A DNA stretch of 64,000 nt from Blautia_A ammoniilytica (GCF_025566965.1 NZ_JAOQJL010000006.1:1-64000), one strand, 5' to 3'; counted from the first letter of the stretch, positions 1-8,819 are shown. Translations and numbers: made by a program. Notes: a model not told the origin generated them from the sequence alone.

Positions 1-100
1 GAATGATATCATCTAGCGGTACTTCGTACCGTTAAAAATGGAATAGCCGTTCCGCAGTAGCGGAACTGGCATTCCGTTTGAGCGTAATTTGCATGCCAAA
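1..100. repeat. Hairpin-rich repeat or mobile-element end at the window edge
   Basis: Two strong hairpins lie side by side. The first is CGGTAC-TTC-GTACCG at 17-31. The second is a longer interrupted stem at 40-75: GGAAT/ATTCC and GCC/GGC outside, and GTTCCGC-AGTA-GCGGAAC inside. A short palindrome, ATGATATCAT, lies at 3-12. The neighbouring YfhO-type reading frame stops resembling a membrane protein at about position 98, so the element appears to have been inserted into that gene and continues beyond the window. Such stacked hairpins are typical of REP-like repeats and of the subterminal palindromes of IS200/IS605 elements. No transposase is visible here, so the class is inference. Confidence 0.5.
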
Positions 101-861
101 ACAGTAAATATACATACCAATATAAACTTTTTAAATGCTGTAAATAGGTTTTTAATTACTGTCTGATCTTTAGAATACGAAAAATACAATGTATAAGGAA
201 CCAGAAACAAAAACAGATCCATAAACATCTCCGGATATCCGCCCATAAGAAGTTGGGCAGCACAAAAACCAGCTGCCAGAGCAAATACGACCTGCTTTTT
301 TTCAAGATAAGAACGTACAAACAGAAATACATATGGGATCCATGCAGCAGAAATAATAATCATAATATGCTGGGCATTTCCTATAAACACACCGCTGCAG
401 CAATACAACAGCCCGACCAGGAATCCTGCCCACTGCTTTCCTGACGATTTCTGACCATTTTCACTTAATTCCTGCCCTGCAAGAAGAAACATTCCAAAAC
501 CGCCAATAGCGATATGGATTGCATATGAAAAAGCTACTGTTGTTGGCGTATAACCAAACCATGCCAAAATGAGGGTAATAAAATACCATACCGGTGTTCC
601 CAATACAGCATAAGCCGGAGTCCCATAACGCATTAGGGGATTCCATAACGGCAACGTATGGTTAGCTATTGCCTCTGACATTAACACCTGAGAAGGATAT
701 TCTGCATCCCAAATATCATATTTCATCAGGTTTTCCCCTATCAGCAGAGACCAGTTCAGCAAAAAACTAACTGCCAGGAACAGTAAAAAGATTCCCGCAT
801 AGTTCCATGCCTTTCCTTTAAAAGCTATCCCCTTATTTTTTTCCATATCTCTTTTCCTCAT
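13..861 (-). pseudogene. YfhO-family membrane protein, 3'-truncated
   Basis: The product has an N-terminal transmembrane segment, a short extracytoplasmic loop with the IWDAEYPSQ and PLWNPLMRYGTP motifs, and further membrane helices. This matches the start of YfhO-type GT-C-like membrane proteins, which may act in extracytoplasmic glycosylation. Family members are usually about 800 residues or more; this frame has 282. The last 23 or so residues, after FTVLA, are encoded by the hairpin repeat and are not membrane-protein-like, so the gene is most likely broken at about position 98. The start may be the ATG at 861 or the one at 846, which has AGGA eight bases upstream. It is the last gene of the glycan operon visible here. 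Whether the rest of the gene lies beyond the edge cannot be seen. Confidence 0.6.
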
Positions 862-882
862 TTCCCATTTATCCTACTATTC

Positions 883-1416
883 TTACTTTTTGAATGCCCA
901 GAATTTATTCATAATAAAATTCAACGGTACACTGATCAGCAAATTGACGATTGGAGCGATCATCTTTGAAATTCCCAGGATCTGAACCCATAAAACAGAC
1001 AAAACCGTATTCAGGAACAGTCCGGTAAATGCATATGAAATATATGTCTTTATCAGTGCCTTATACCAGGACACTGCCTCGCCATCCTCGCTGTTAAACA
1101 CATATTTACGATTCCAGTAAAACGACCAAAGCACACTAAGCACAAATGCAATGACCTGTGCGATCAAATAGTCTGTCTTCACAAACCATCCGTTTTTTTG
1201 GAAAAGAAGCAGCGAAATCACATATATCACATAAGATACAAACGTATTGCTGAGTCCCACAATTCCAAATTTAATAAATTGCAGAAATCCCTGCCATTTT
1301 TCTTCACTTATATGAAGGTGGAGTATCTTAAACACAACAAACCCTGCTGCTTTCTCAATAAATTTCCATACACTGCCTGCGATTTTCTCCATAACCAAAC
1401 TCTCTTTTTCCTTCAC
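883..1416 (-). CDS. GtrA family membrane protein (candidate lipid-linked sugar flippase)
   Basis: A small protein with four hydrophobic segments and the typical GtrA pattern: FIKFGIVGLSNT at the first helix, a conserved W-x-F-Y-W-N-R-K-Y-V-F stretch in the middle and a NFIMNKFWAF ending. GtrA proteins are thought to flip undecaprenyl-phosphate-linked sugars to the outside of the membrane. The frame opens with GTG at 1416, but the ATG at 1392 (residue 9), preceded by GAGAG, may be the real start. A GtrB-like transferase (3116-4066) and a GtrC-like multispanning protein (4530-6200) lie in the same operon, which suggests a three-component decoration system. The family call is firm; the substrate is inferred. 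Confidence 0.85.
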   Translation of the reverse strand: MKEKESLVMEKIAGSVWKFIEKAAGFVVFKILHLHISEEKWQGFLQFIKFGIVGLSNTFVSYVIYVISLLLFQKNGWFVKTDYLIAQVIAFVLSVLWSFYWNRKYVFNSEDGEAVSWYKALIKTYISYAFTGLFLNTVLSVLWVQILGISKMIAPIVNLLISVPLNFIMNKFWAFKK

Positions 1417-1455
1417 TCTCTTGTATCTAACTGAATGCTTCTACTGCACATTCCC

Positions 1456-2010
1456 TTACATCTTTATTTCTTCTGTATATCCATTAACCTCTGTCAGTCT
1501 TTTTTCATCGATCCAGATTTCATCTTCGATTCCACCTACCGATGCCGGGTGACTCCCACATACCTGGAAGCCAATCTTCAGATAGCTTTTATATGCAGCC
1601 TGATTCTCCTGATGAACAGATGCAATGATCTTCTTTAATCCCATTTTTCTAAATGCTACCATCATGGCCAATACAAAGCTTTTGCCACCGATGCCATGAC
1701 CTCTGGCTTCCATATCTCCCACCTGTAGCCGTCCGATCTCAGCCTGTTCTTCCCGAAAATCATATAAAGACAGACTTCCCACCATACGGTGTAGATGTTC
1801 TGTCTCTTCAATAGCAAATGCAATGGTATCATTATCTTTTAAATAAGATTCATACCACTTTTCCTGCATTTCTGGCGTAATATGATCAATCTTTCTAAGG
1901 AAGCGGGTCTGTGTGGCGTCATTGCGCCACACCCGCAGATTCTCGATATCTTTCCGCTCCAAAGGACGGAGCATAATGTTTTCATAAGAAGCATGATACT
2001 GATGATTCAC
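1456..2010 (-). CDS. GNAT N-acyltransferase, probable dTDP-3-amino-sugar acetyltransferase
   Basis: A RimJ/RimL-like GNAT domain fills the protein: LRPLERKDIENLRVWRND near the start, then the acetyl-CoA loop ARGHGIGGKSF, and NQAAYKSYLKIGF near the end. The start codon overlaps the stop of the preceding aminotransferase gene (ATGA, 2007-2010), which implies translational coupling. In that position, after a 3,4-ketoisomerase and an aminotransferase, it would be expected to acylate the new 3-amino group of a dTDP-3-amino-3,6-dideoxyhexose, giving for example Fuc3NAc or Qui3NAc. The characterised enzymes FdtC and QdtC are left-handed beta-helix proteins, so a GNAT in this role would be a different fold. 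The acyl donor and exact sugar are not determined. Confidence 0.75.
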   Translation of the reverse strand: MNHQYHASYENIMLRPLERKDIENLRVWRNDATQTRFLRKIDHITPEMQEKWYESYLKDNDTIAFAIEETEHLHRMVGSLSLYDFREEQAEIGRLQVGDMEARGHGIGGKSFVLAMMVAFRKMGLKKIIASVHQENQAAYKSYLKIGFQVCGSHPASVGGIEDEIWIDEKRLTEVNGYTEEIKM

Positions 2011-3116
2011 AGTCCTTCACCCTTTCCAAATTCATTCAAACATTTGATTACAAAATCCTGCTCTTCTTCTGTCATTCCATTATAAAGCGGAATAGACAGC
2101 ACTTCTTTTGCATACTGTTCTGTAATAGGCAAAGCCCCTTCTTTCATTCCCAGATACTGATACGCCTCTGATAAATGCGGAGGAATCGGATAGTGGATAA
2201 TTGTCCCGATCTCTCTTTCATTCAGATATTGGATCAATTCGTCTCTTCTCTCACAATGAATCACAAACTGATGCCATACAGTAGTTGCACCTTCACGAAT
2301 CTTGGGAAGATGGATCAAAGGATTCGTAATTTCTTTCAGATACCTTTCACAAAGGCTGGTCTTTTCTTTCGTCAATTCTTCCAGGTGGCCAAGTCTTACC
2401 CTGAGAAGTCCGGCCTGAAGCTCATCTAATCTGGAATTGGCACCTACCACCTTGTTATGGTAACGCTTTTCACTTCCATAATTACGGAAGATCCTTACAT
2501 CCTGCGCAATCTTATCATCATTTGTTACAATGGCTCCTGCATCTCCAAATGCTCCTAGATTCTTGGACGGATAAAAAGAAAAACAACCAATATCCCCAAA
2601 GGTTCCTGTCATTTTCCCGTCAAAGCAGGCGCCATGAGACTGTGCACAGTCTTCTACCAGCCGCAGATCATACTTCTTTGCAAGCTCCACAACTGGTTTC
2701 ATATTGGATGCCTGTCCGTATAAATGAACAACCAGAATGGCTTTTGTCCTATCTGTAATCTTCTCTTCTATTTTGGACGCATCAATATTGTTGTATTCAT
2801 CCGGCTCAACAAATATGGGGGTTGCACCGTTAATGGTGATGCCCATAACACTGGCAATATAGGTATTCCCCTGCACGATCACTTCATCCCCTTTTCCTAT
2901 TCCCAGAACACGGAATGCGATCCACAAAGCATCCAGTCCACTTGCCAGACCTACACAATGTTTTGCCCCTTCATATTGAGCAAATTCATTTTCAAAAGAT
3001 TTCACTTCATTTCCAAGTACATACCAGCCGGATCTTAACACCTGTAGAGCTTTATCCTCAAATTCCTGCTGATACATTTCAAATCCACGATCCATTCTAT
3101 TGGGCATGATCTTCAT
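2007..3116 (-). CDS. DegT/DnrJ/EryC1/StrS sugar aminotransferase (FdtB/QdtB-like)
   Basis: A 369-residue PLP-dependent sugar aminotransferase of normal length. The PLP lysine is K185 in SFYPSKNLGAFGD; the cofactor-binding acidic pair is in VEDCAQSHGA (about 154-163), and the GNTYIAS and NSRLDELQAG motifs are present. It would transfer an amino group to C3 of dTDP-3-keto-6-deoxyhexose, made by the ketoisomerase encoded at 4063-4500. Its start overlaps the GT2 stop by one base (TAATG) and its stop overlaps the acyltransferase start. No rmlA or rmlB gene lies in the window, so dTDP-4-keto-6-deoxyglucose must come from elsewhere. Whether the product is the gluco or galacto sugar cannot be read from the sequence. 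Confidence 0.88.
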   Translation of the reverse strand: MKIMPNRMDRGFEMYQQEFEDKALQVLRSGWYVLGNEVKSFENEFAQYEGAKHCVGLASGLDALWIAFRVLGIGKGDEVIVQGNTYIASVMGITINGATPIFVEPDEYNNIDASKIEEKITDRTKAILVVHLYGQASNMKPVVELAKKYDLRLVEDCAQSHGACFDGKMTGTFGDIGCFSFYPSKNLGAFGDAGAIVTNDDKIAQDVRIFRNYGSEKRYHNKVVGANSRLDELQAGLLRVRLGHLEELTKEKTSLCERYLKEITNPLIHLPKIREGATTVWHQFVIHCERRDELIQYLNEREIGTIIHYPIPPHLSEAYQYLGMKEGALPITEQYAKEVLSIPLYNGMTEEEQDFVIKCLNEFGKGEGL

Positions 3117-4066
3117 TATTGTTCATTCCTCCCATCTTTATCCACAACCTTATTTTCTTCTTCCACAATATAAGTGGGTCTGTTCCTGGAAGCATCAAAA
3201 GTCCTCCACAAATATCCACCCAGAATCCCCAATGTGACCATAATAATTCCAAAGCTGAGAAGATTAAAAATAAACAGTGTAGTCCAACCACTAACCTGTA
3301 TCAATCCCATCAGCTTACAGATCAATACGAGAATCCCCCAGACCACAGCACCTATAAAAGATACCGTTCCAATACCTGTAACTAGCGTAATCGGCAGAGT
3401 GGAGAAGCTGAATAAGGTATCTGCCACCAGACGCACCTTTTTCTTAAATGTCCATTTGCTTGTTCCAATCTCTCTTTCCAGACGTACATACGGAATTTCT
3501 TCTGTTTTAAACCCACTCCACAGGATCTGCCCGGTAAGAGCGCTGTTTCTCTCATCCAGAGCCAGAAGCACCTGTATCACCTTCCGATCCAGCAGATACA
3601 CATCAAAGCCGCCTTTTGGCATGTTGGACAGAGCTGCCTTTCGTACCATCCAATAATATGTATTGGCAAAAAGCTTAGTTCCAAAGCTTTCATTCCTGTC
3701 TTTTCGTACAGCCAGGACTACGTTATTGCCCTTCTTCCAGCTTTCCACCATTTTCAGGATCAGTTCTGTAGGCTCCTGAAGATCTGCTGCCTTTACAACT
3801 GCACAATCTCCGGTACTTTTCTCAAGCCCGCACAAAATCGCCGCATGAGAGCCGAAATTACGAGAAAGGCTTACAATCTTTATATTTGGGTCCTGATCAG
3901 CCAGCTTCTGCATCACTCCATAGCTATTGTCTTTGGAACCGTCATTCACCATAACGATCTCATATTCATAATCAATGGCATCAATAAACTTTTCTTTTAT
4001 ATCCTTATAAAGAGGTATCAGATTATCCTCATTATAATAAACCGGTATTACTATCGAAACCTTCAT
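3116..4066 (-). CDS. GT2 polyprenyl-phosphate glycosyltransferase (GtrB-like)
   Basis: A GT-A domain (about 1-225) begins VSIVIPVYYNED and carries VMVNDGSKD and the SRNFGSHAA motif of dolichyl-phosphate-mannose-synthase-like enzymes. It is followed by two transmembrane helices (about 230-290), as in GtrB/ArnC. Such enzymes move a nucleotide-activated sugar onto undecaprenyl phosphate at the inner face of the membrane. Where most relatives have D-x-D-L-Q, this one reads AADLQEP, so the first acidic residue is missing. Gene overlaps on both sides (ATGA at 4063-4066 and TAATG at 3114-3118) tie it to the amino-sugar genes, so the donor is plausibly the dTDP-acylamino sugar (inference). Confidence 0.85.
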   Translation of the reverse strand: MKVSIVIPVYYNEDNLIPLYKDIKEKFIDAIDYEYEIVMVNDGSKDNSYGVMQKLADQDPNIKIVSLSRNFGSHAAILCGLEKSTGDCAVVKAADLQEPTELILKMVESWKKGNNVVLAVRKDRNESFGTKLFANTYYWMVRKAALSNMPKGGFDVYLLDRKVIQVLLALDERNSALTGQILWSGFKTEEIPYVRLEREIGTSKWTFKKKVRLVADTLFSFSTLPITLVTGIGTVSFIGAVVWGILVLICKLMGLIQVSGWTTLFIFNLLSFGIIMVTLGILGGYLWRTFDASRNRPTYIVEEENKVVDKDGRNEQ

Positions 4067-4500
4067 GCTTTTTCTCCACCATTACCTTCTGTACGTTTCA
4101 CGATTTTGACAAACTCATCATAATCACGGATATATTCATCCGGATCGTAATGCTCACTTGCAAGTACCAGAAGAACAGAATCTTCTGAAAAATCATACAT
4201 ATCTTTCCATACCATCTGTGGAAGATAAATTCCTGTATGCGGGCGGTTCAAGCTGAAAACAGCTTCATTCCCAAGTCCGTCCTTAACCTTCACTTTACTT
4301 TTCCCTGCAACATTAATCAGTACAAATTGACTTTTTAAATTAGCATGCTGTCCTCTGACTACATCTGTATCTGAACCATAGATATAAAAAATACGTTTAA
4401 TATCGAAAGGTATATCTTTATGCCCTTCAACAATTACAAGATGTCCCCTCTCGTCTCCTTTTTGCGGAAACTCCAGCATTTTAACACCATTTTCACTCAT
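4063..4500 (-). CDS. dTDP-4-keto-6-deoxyhexose 3,4-ketoisomerase (FdtA/QdtA, WxcM-like cupin)
   Basis: A 145-residue single-domain cupin with the order of FdtA/QdtA proteins: FDIKRIFYIYG, then VVRGQHANLKSQ, VAGKSKVKVKDG, GIYLPQMVWKDMYDFSED and LASEHYDPDEYIRDYDEF. It would move the keto group of dTDP-4-keto-6-deoxyglucose from C4 to C3 ahead of the aminotransferase. As I recall the studied enzymes, the active-site stretch is usually R-G-x-H-A-H; here the second histidine is asparagine (HAN). The gene has a good ribosome site (AAAGGAGGA) and overlaps the following GT2 gene by four bases. Specificity for galacto or gluco product is unknown. Confidence 0.82.
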   Translation of the reverse strand: MSENGVKMLEFPQKGDERGHLVIVEGHKDIPFDIKRIFYIYGSDTDVVRGQHANLKSQFVLINVAGKSKVKVKDGLGNEAVFSLNRPHTGIYLPQMVWKDMYDFSEDSVLLVLASEHYDPDEYIRDYDEFVKIVKRTEGNGGEKA

Positions 4501-4529
4501 ATTGGATCCTCCTTTGTTTCATTTATCCA

Positions 4530-6200
4530 TTATACTTCACTTTTGTGTATATCTTTTTTATCGTATATGCCTCGATAAATGTAATAATCTCCATCCTTCT
4601 GTGGGCTCTCTACAGGATCTAAATAAATGTATTGCTTCCAGCCCACTTTCATTGCACATGTATCACTGATCTGTGTACGTGAAAATGCAACATAATTCCC
4701 ATTTTCCTTGTCTACAACCGTAAATAGTTCAGCTGAAGTCGCATACAATTGAAGAGGACCGGCATGATCAGCCCGAAGCACTGAAATATTTTTCCCCTGC
4801 AGCTGTGCATAATCAGTCCAGTAAGAATCATGAACTGCAAGGGTATTATACGCCTGATATATTTCTTTTGAGCAAATCTCTTTTCCATTGTATTCATTTA
4901 TCGTATCTGTTCTGAAAAGGGCTTCAATATTTTCAAGTCTGGTAAAATCATAATCCATTTCTCTTGAAAAAATATCATTTTCAAGCTGGATTGCGCAGCC
5001 AAGACTAAGAATGCCTACCAGCATCACAACACTAATCACCTTTTTGAAACGAATAAACCGTGTAAGTCCCCAAACAATATAAGAAAACGCCAAGGTCATA
5101 ACAAAATAAGAGAAATAAGAAACCGGAAGTGAAATAAATCCCTGCTCCCCTACATTTCCCTGATACATCTTAGATACTGAAATAGGTAAAAAAGGCAAAA
5201 CGGCACAACCGAGCAACATTACAAGAATCAGCAAGCTTTTCCCTAATTCCTTTTTCTCTTTTTCAACTTCTTTTCTGAAGATTTTCCATAATGCATATCC
5301 AGCAATCATCAAGATTGCAATCACTCTTATAACACCTTCTGTAGACAACCAGTGTTTATAATAGTTAAACAGATATAAATATTTATCTGAAAGGAACAAC
5401 CCCCCTGGTACAGCGCTGCGCAGCAGATTCTTGATGATCACGAGAGAAGCCTTCAGATTAAATCCTATCTGTGTACCATCATATTGAGAAGGAAAGATCT
5501 TTCCGGTGACTACATAACATGCCAGAAAAACACATCCCACAATAATCGGCACCAGACACGGCTTTATATTCTCTTTTATTTTTTTCCAGCTGTACATATG
5601 CCTTTCGGTAATTCCCAAAAGAAGAAATACCGGTGTGTATGTAATAAAAGCCTCATAACTACAGCACACGATCCAAAACAGGATCATAGCTATAATCATA
5701 TATTTTTTCTTTTCTGTACGGAGATAATAAATATAAAGTAATAAAGATACATATAATAATGTAAGCGGTATCCCATATAAAGTCACATAGGCATTCGGAA
5801 GTGTGGGTTCGAAAGAAAGTGGCATAAACAATGCCAGTAATACTGTCACTATACCTGTCAGAGTCTTTTTATGAAAAATCTCTTCTGTCAGTTTTGCAAA
5901 TAATCCAATATTGGATATAACTGTAAGAACCTGCAAGATTCGAAAGCAATATCTTGATTTTCCGATATACCCCAGAATCTGTGTCACAGGCACTACCAGG
6001 CAAGACATAGCCCGTCCTTTTCCCTGAAGAAGTTCTGTATATGAATGAGTCAAAAATTCCTTTACCCCTCGCATACTCCAATATCTTGCAAGAAGCTCAT
6101 CATTATGCATTATTCCTAATGTAAGCAATGGGAAAAAAAGTAAAACGGTACCAACTACCATCAAAAAAATGAAGCACTGATTTCTTTTCTTTTCTTCCAT
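4530..6200 (-). CDS. Multispanning membrane glycosyltransferase (GtrII/GT-C-like)
   Basis: A 556-residue protein with about ten hydrophobic segments. The first extracytoplasmic loop has HNDELLARYW, a DE pair in the position where GT-C enzymes keep acidic catalytic residues. The last 120 residues or so form a soluble domain on the outside. The layout fits the GtrII-type glucosyltransferase family, which uses an undecaprenyl-phosphate sugar to decorate a polymer outside the membrane. With the GtrA-like and GtrB-like proteins downstream it would complete a three-part side-chain system. A strong AAAGGAGAA ribosome site precedes the ATG. Family assignment is by layout and motif only. Confidence 0.65.
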   Translation of the reverse strand: MEEKKRNQCFIFLMVVGTVLLFFPLLTLGIMHNDELLARYWSMRGVKEFLTHSYTELLQGKGRAMSCLVVPVTQILGYIGKSRYCFRILQVLTVISNIGLFAKLTEEIFHKKTLTGIVTVLLALFMPLSFEPTLPNAYVTLYGIPLTLLYVSLLLYIYYLRTEKKKYMIIAMILFWIVCCSYEAFITYTPVFLLLGITERHMYSWKKIKENIKPCLVPIIVGCVFLACYVVTGKIFPSQYDGTQIGFNLKASLVIIKNLLRSAVPGGLFLSDKYLYLFNYYKHWLSTEGVIRVIAILMIAGYALWKIFRKEVEKEKKELGKSLLILVMLLGCAVLPFLPISVSKMYQGNVGEQGFISLPVSYFSYFVMTLAFSYIVWGLTRFIRFKKVISVVMLVGILSLGCAIQLENDIFSREMDYDFTRLENIEALFRTDTINEYNGKEICSKEIYQAYNTLAVHDSYWTDYAQLQGKNISVLRADHAGPLQLYATSAELFTVVDKENGNYVAFSRTQISDTCAMKVGWKQYIYLDPVESPQKDGDYYIYRGIYDKKDIHKSEV

Positions 6201-6545
6201 ATTATTCTCCTTTCATACTATAATAATATCTATCGTAACGAACCTTATTTTACCCATTTAATTTAGCAGAATAACCTTAAATATTGTTAATACTATATAA
6301 AATCAGTCATACATCTTATACGCTTTCTTATAAAATACTATTATAATCTTAAAATTCACTTTGGGCAAAACTCGCAAAATATAAAAAAACATATTAAGTT
6401 AAACTTAATCCACGCCAAATCCATTAAGATTTTCTCAAAGTTCAATTCTACTAATCTGCAATTTATTTTAAATATAGACAAACCTACAAATGGTATTGTT
6501 CCAACAATTTGTTCAAATTATTTTTCAGCGTCATTGCAACTCCTG
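6201..6545. other. AT-rich intergenic gap without a recognised gene
   Basis: About 345 bases between the acyltransferase gene and the GT-C-like gene. It is very AT-rich. I see no convincing reading frame, terminator or full promoter. A TATAGT-like -10 lies shortly before the 6200 start on the minus strand, but no matching -35 box is present. Confidence 0.5.
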
Positions 6546-8165
6546 CTATTTAAATATAATTTCATTCACAAGACTACTTTTTTCTCTTTGATCCGCCTCA
6601 TTTTCATCAGGCATGTAAATACCATTAAATACTATTTTTATATTAAGTATTTCTCCAACTCTGTATCCATGGGAAGATGATATGTTTCCTTCATACAACC
6701 AATTTCTATCATCTTTTAATTCTTTTTCAAACACTTCCTCATCATTTATTTCTATTTTAATATCAGTAACCATATCAAATTCTTTAGGAACATAACCGGA
6801 CATGTATATCTGATTCCAATTACCTTTTTTTACTTCAATACTTCCCTCTTTTGCTATCCAGCGATAAGTTTCCTCTCCTTGTGGTAGCCATCCTTCATCA
6901 AAAATCACATTTTTATTACCTGCATATGGGAATGTTATCTCTAATGATTTCCAATAACCAATATATGAAATCGCTATATAGCTCCATATTCCACATAAAA
7001 AAAATATGCACATCATCTTGAAAGTATATTGTATTGTTTTGTTACTATTTTCTTCGATTTCTACAACAGATTTTTCTGCTCTCTTAAATACTCTATTCCA
7101 TAGTTTTTCCCATCCATTTTTCTTTCCAAGCAAGAAAGAAAAAAAATTATTTTTATTTACTATTTTCCATAATTCCATACTAAAAGCCACAGAAAAAACA
7201 GTAATAAAAAGCCAATATTTTTTTATTGAATCGGCTGGAGTTGTCAACTGGACTTCTTGCATTGTAATTATTCCCAATTTAGCCAATATCAAGAATAATA
7301 TTTTAAACGCCATAAAGTGAAATACTAAAATTCCGAATGTACTTTTTCCAATTTCGATCAACGGTTTTTTCATTCTGTCATTAAGAAGTTTAACCAAACA
7401 ACACGAAATCACTATTAACAATAAACTTCCCAATACTCCTGAACAATAATTTAAAACAATATTCCCAAATTTTTTGCTCGGATAATCCACTGTTGCGTCA
7501 AAATATTTTTGTGCAAAATATAAATATCCGCAAACAGCCACTCCTATTCCCACCAATTTGCCAGTTGAAATATCATCAATTTTTTTCCCTGATCTCATAA
7601 TCTGACCAGTAGCAAAAAAGCCTTGTCCTATGAATGCCAAATTAATAGCATTAAACAGACTATTTTCTACACAAAAATATCCAAACACAAATAAAGAAAG
7701 AGAAAATACAGCATATAAAATTCCGTTTTTATTACCACAAATCATGTAAATAATTCGTTGACATATTTCAACTTGCATCAGAACCACTATAAACCATGTA
7801 GCCCCAAGCCACCAAACATAGTTCGTTCCTTCACAAACAAAGTTTTTTATTGTATCTATAAAACCTATATATCCACCATCATAAAAAACACTATAAACAG
7901 ACGTTGCATTAAGTATTGCCATCAAGGCAGCTCCCATTATAGTCAAAAATAAAAGCGGGATATACAACGAGTATATTTTTTTGTATACATAATGAACCGC
8001 ACTGTCTCTGTCAAAATTGGTCGTATAGCCTGAAATGAAGAAAAAAGCGGCCATATGGAATTGGTAAATATAATTATTAAATGCACCTGTTGCATGACCT
8101 ACAACAACTAATATGATTCCCAGTGCTTTATATATATCTACCCATTCAATTCGCTTTTTCTCCAT
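6546..8165 (-). CDS. Acyltransferase-3 family membrane O-acyltransferase with C-terminal extracellular domain
   Basis: The N-terminal part (about 1-350) is an OafA-like acyltransferase-3 domain: IEWVDIYKALGIILVVVGH carries the conserved H of this family, followed by FHMAAFFFISGY and about ten membrane helices. After one more helix near residue 385, the last 140 or so residues form a soluble, beta-rich-looking domain that is probably outside the cell; I do not recognise it. Such enzymes move acetyl or other acyl groups across the membrane onto surface polysaccharides. The gene is clearly more AT-rich than its neighbours and uses AT-ending codons heavily, which suggests recent acquisition. The exact acyl group and acceptor are unknown. 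Confidence 0.82.
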   Translation of the reverse strand: MEKKRIEWVDIYKALGIILVVVGHATGAFNNYIYQFHMAAFFFISGYTTNFDRDSAVHYVYKKIYSLYIPLLFLTIMGAALMAILNATSVYSVFYDGGYIGFIDTIKNFVCEGTNYVWWLGATWFIVVLMQVEICQRIIYMICGNKNGILYAVFSLSLFVFGYFCVENSLFNAINLAFIGQGFFATGQIMRSGKKIDDISTGKLVGIGVAVCGYLYFAQKYFDATVDYPSKKFGNIVLNYCSGVLGSLLLIVISCCLVKLLNDRMKKPLIEIGKSTFGILVFHFMAFKILFLILAKLGIITMQEVQLTTPADSIKKYWLFITVFSVAFSMELWKIVNKNNFFSFLLGKKNGWEKLWNRVFKRAEKSVVEIEENSNKTIQYTFKMMCIFFLCGIWSYIAISYIGYWKSLEITFPYAGNKNVIFDEGWLPQGEETYRWIAKEGSIEVKKGNWNQIYMSGYVPKEFDMVTDIKIEINDEEVFEKELKDDRNWLYEGNISSSHGYRVGEILNIKIVFNGIYMPDENEADQREKSSLVNEIIFK

Positions 8166-8180
8166 CCTAAAACTCTCTCC

Positions 8181-8819
8181 TTAAAAAAATCTCTCTTCCA
8201 ACATCAAACACAATGCATGATAAACCGGTAAATGAAGTTCCTGAATCTTAAATGTCTCCATTTCATTCACAACAATAGCAACATCCACTTTATCTTTCAG
8301 TTTTCCGCCGTCTTTGCCTGTCAGTGCAATAGTCTTCATCCCTTTTGCACGTGCAACAATAGCTGCATAATTTACGTTTACTGAATTTCCGGATGTGGAA
8401 ATTCCAAGAAAAACATCTCCCGGGTTTCCGTATCCCTGTACCTCCTGTGCCAGAATCAAAAGACCATCTACATCATTAAGAAATGCAGTGTTCAAGCCAA
8501 TATTCATATTCAAGGACAAAGCAGGTAAAGTACCTTCAAGCTTCTCGGCCAATACACTTCCCATTTCCGGATCCAGCTGGATCATCTTGTTTTTTAAATC
8601 TTCTTCCAACGGCCGTCTTTTAATAAAGCTTTTCATAAGCTCGCCAACAATATGCTCCGCATCTGCTGCGCTTCCACCGTTTCCAGCCACTAGCAGTTTG
8701 TTCCCATTTAGATAGCACTCTTCCAGCACTTTATAAGCCTGGTAAATATCGTCCTTACTGGATTCCAACACTGGATATCTTTCAATTAAATTGTTGAAAA
8801 TTTCTTCAATTTTGCTCAT
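8181..8819 (-). CDS. gmhA: Sedoheptulose-7-phosphate isomerase
   Basis: A 212-residue SIS-domain protein with LLVAGNGGSAADAEHIVGE near residue 40 and the phosphate-binding LGISTSGNSVNV loop near 125. GmhA converts sedoheptulose 7-phosphate to D-glycero-D-manno-heptose 7-phosphate in the cytoplasm. It is the first step of the heptose pathway; the next three genes upstream supply the phosphatase, kinase and nucleotidyltransferase. The start lies two bases after the stop of gmhB. DiaA-like SIS proteins are an alternative for an isolated gene, but the operon makes GmhA the clear reading. Confidence 0.92.
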   Translation of the reverse strand: MSKIEEIFNNLIERYPVLESSKDDIYQAYKVLEECYLNGNKLLVAGNGGSAADAEHIVGELMKSFIKRRPLEEDLKNKMIQLDPEMGSVLAEKLEGTLPALSLNMNIGLNTAFLNDVDGLLILAQEVQGYGNPGDVFLGISTSGNSVNVNYAAIVARAKGMKTIALTGKDGGKLKDKVDVAIVVNEMETFKIQELHLPVYHALCLMLEERFF

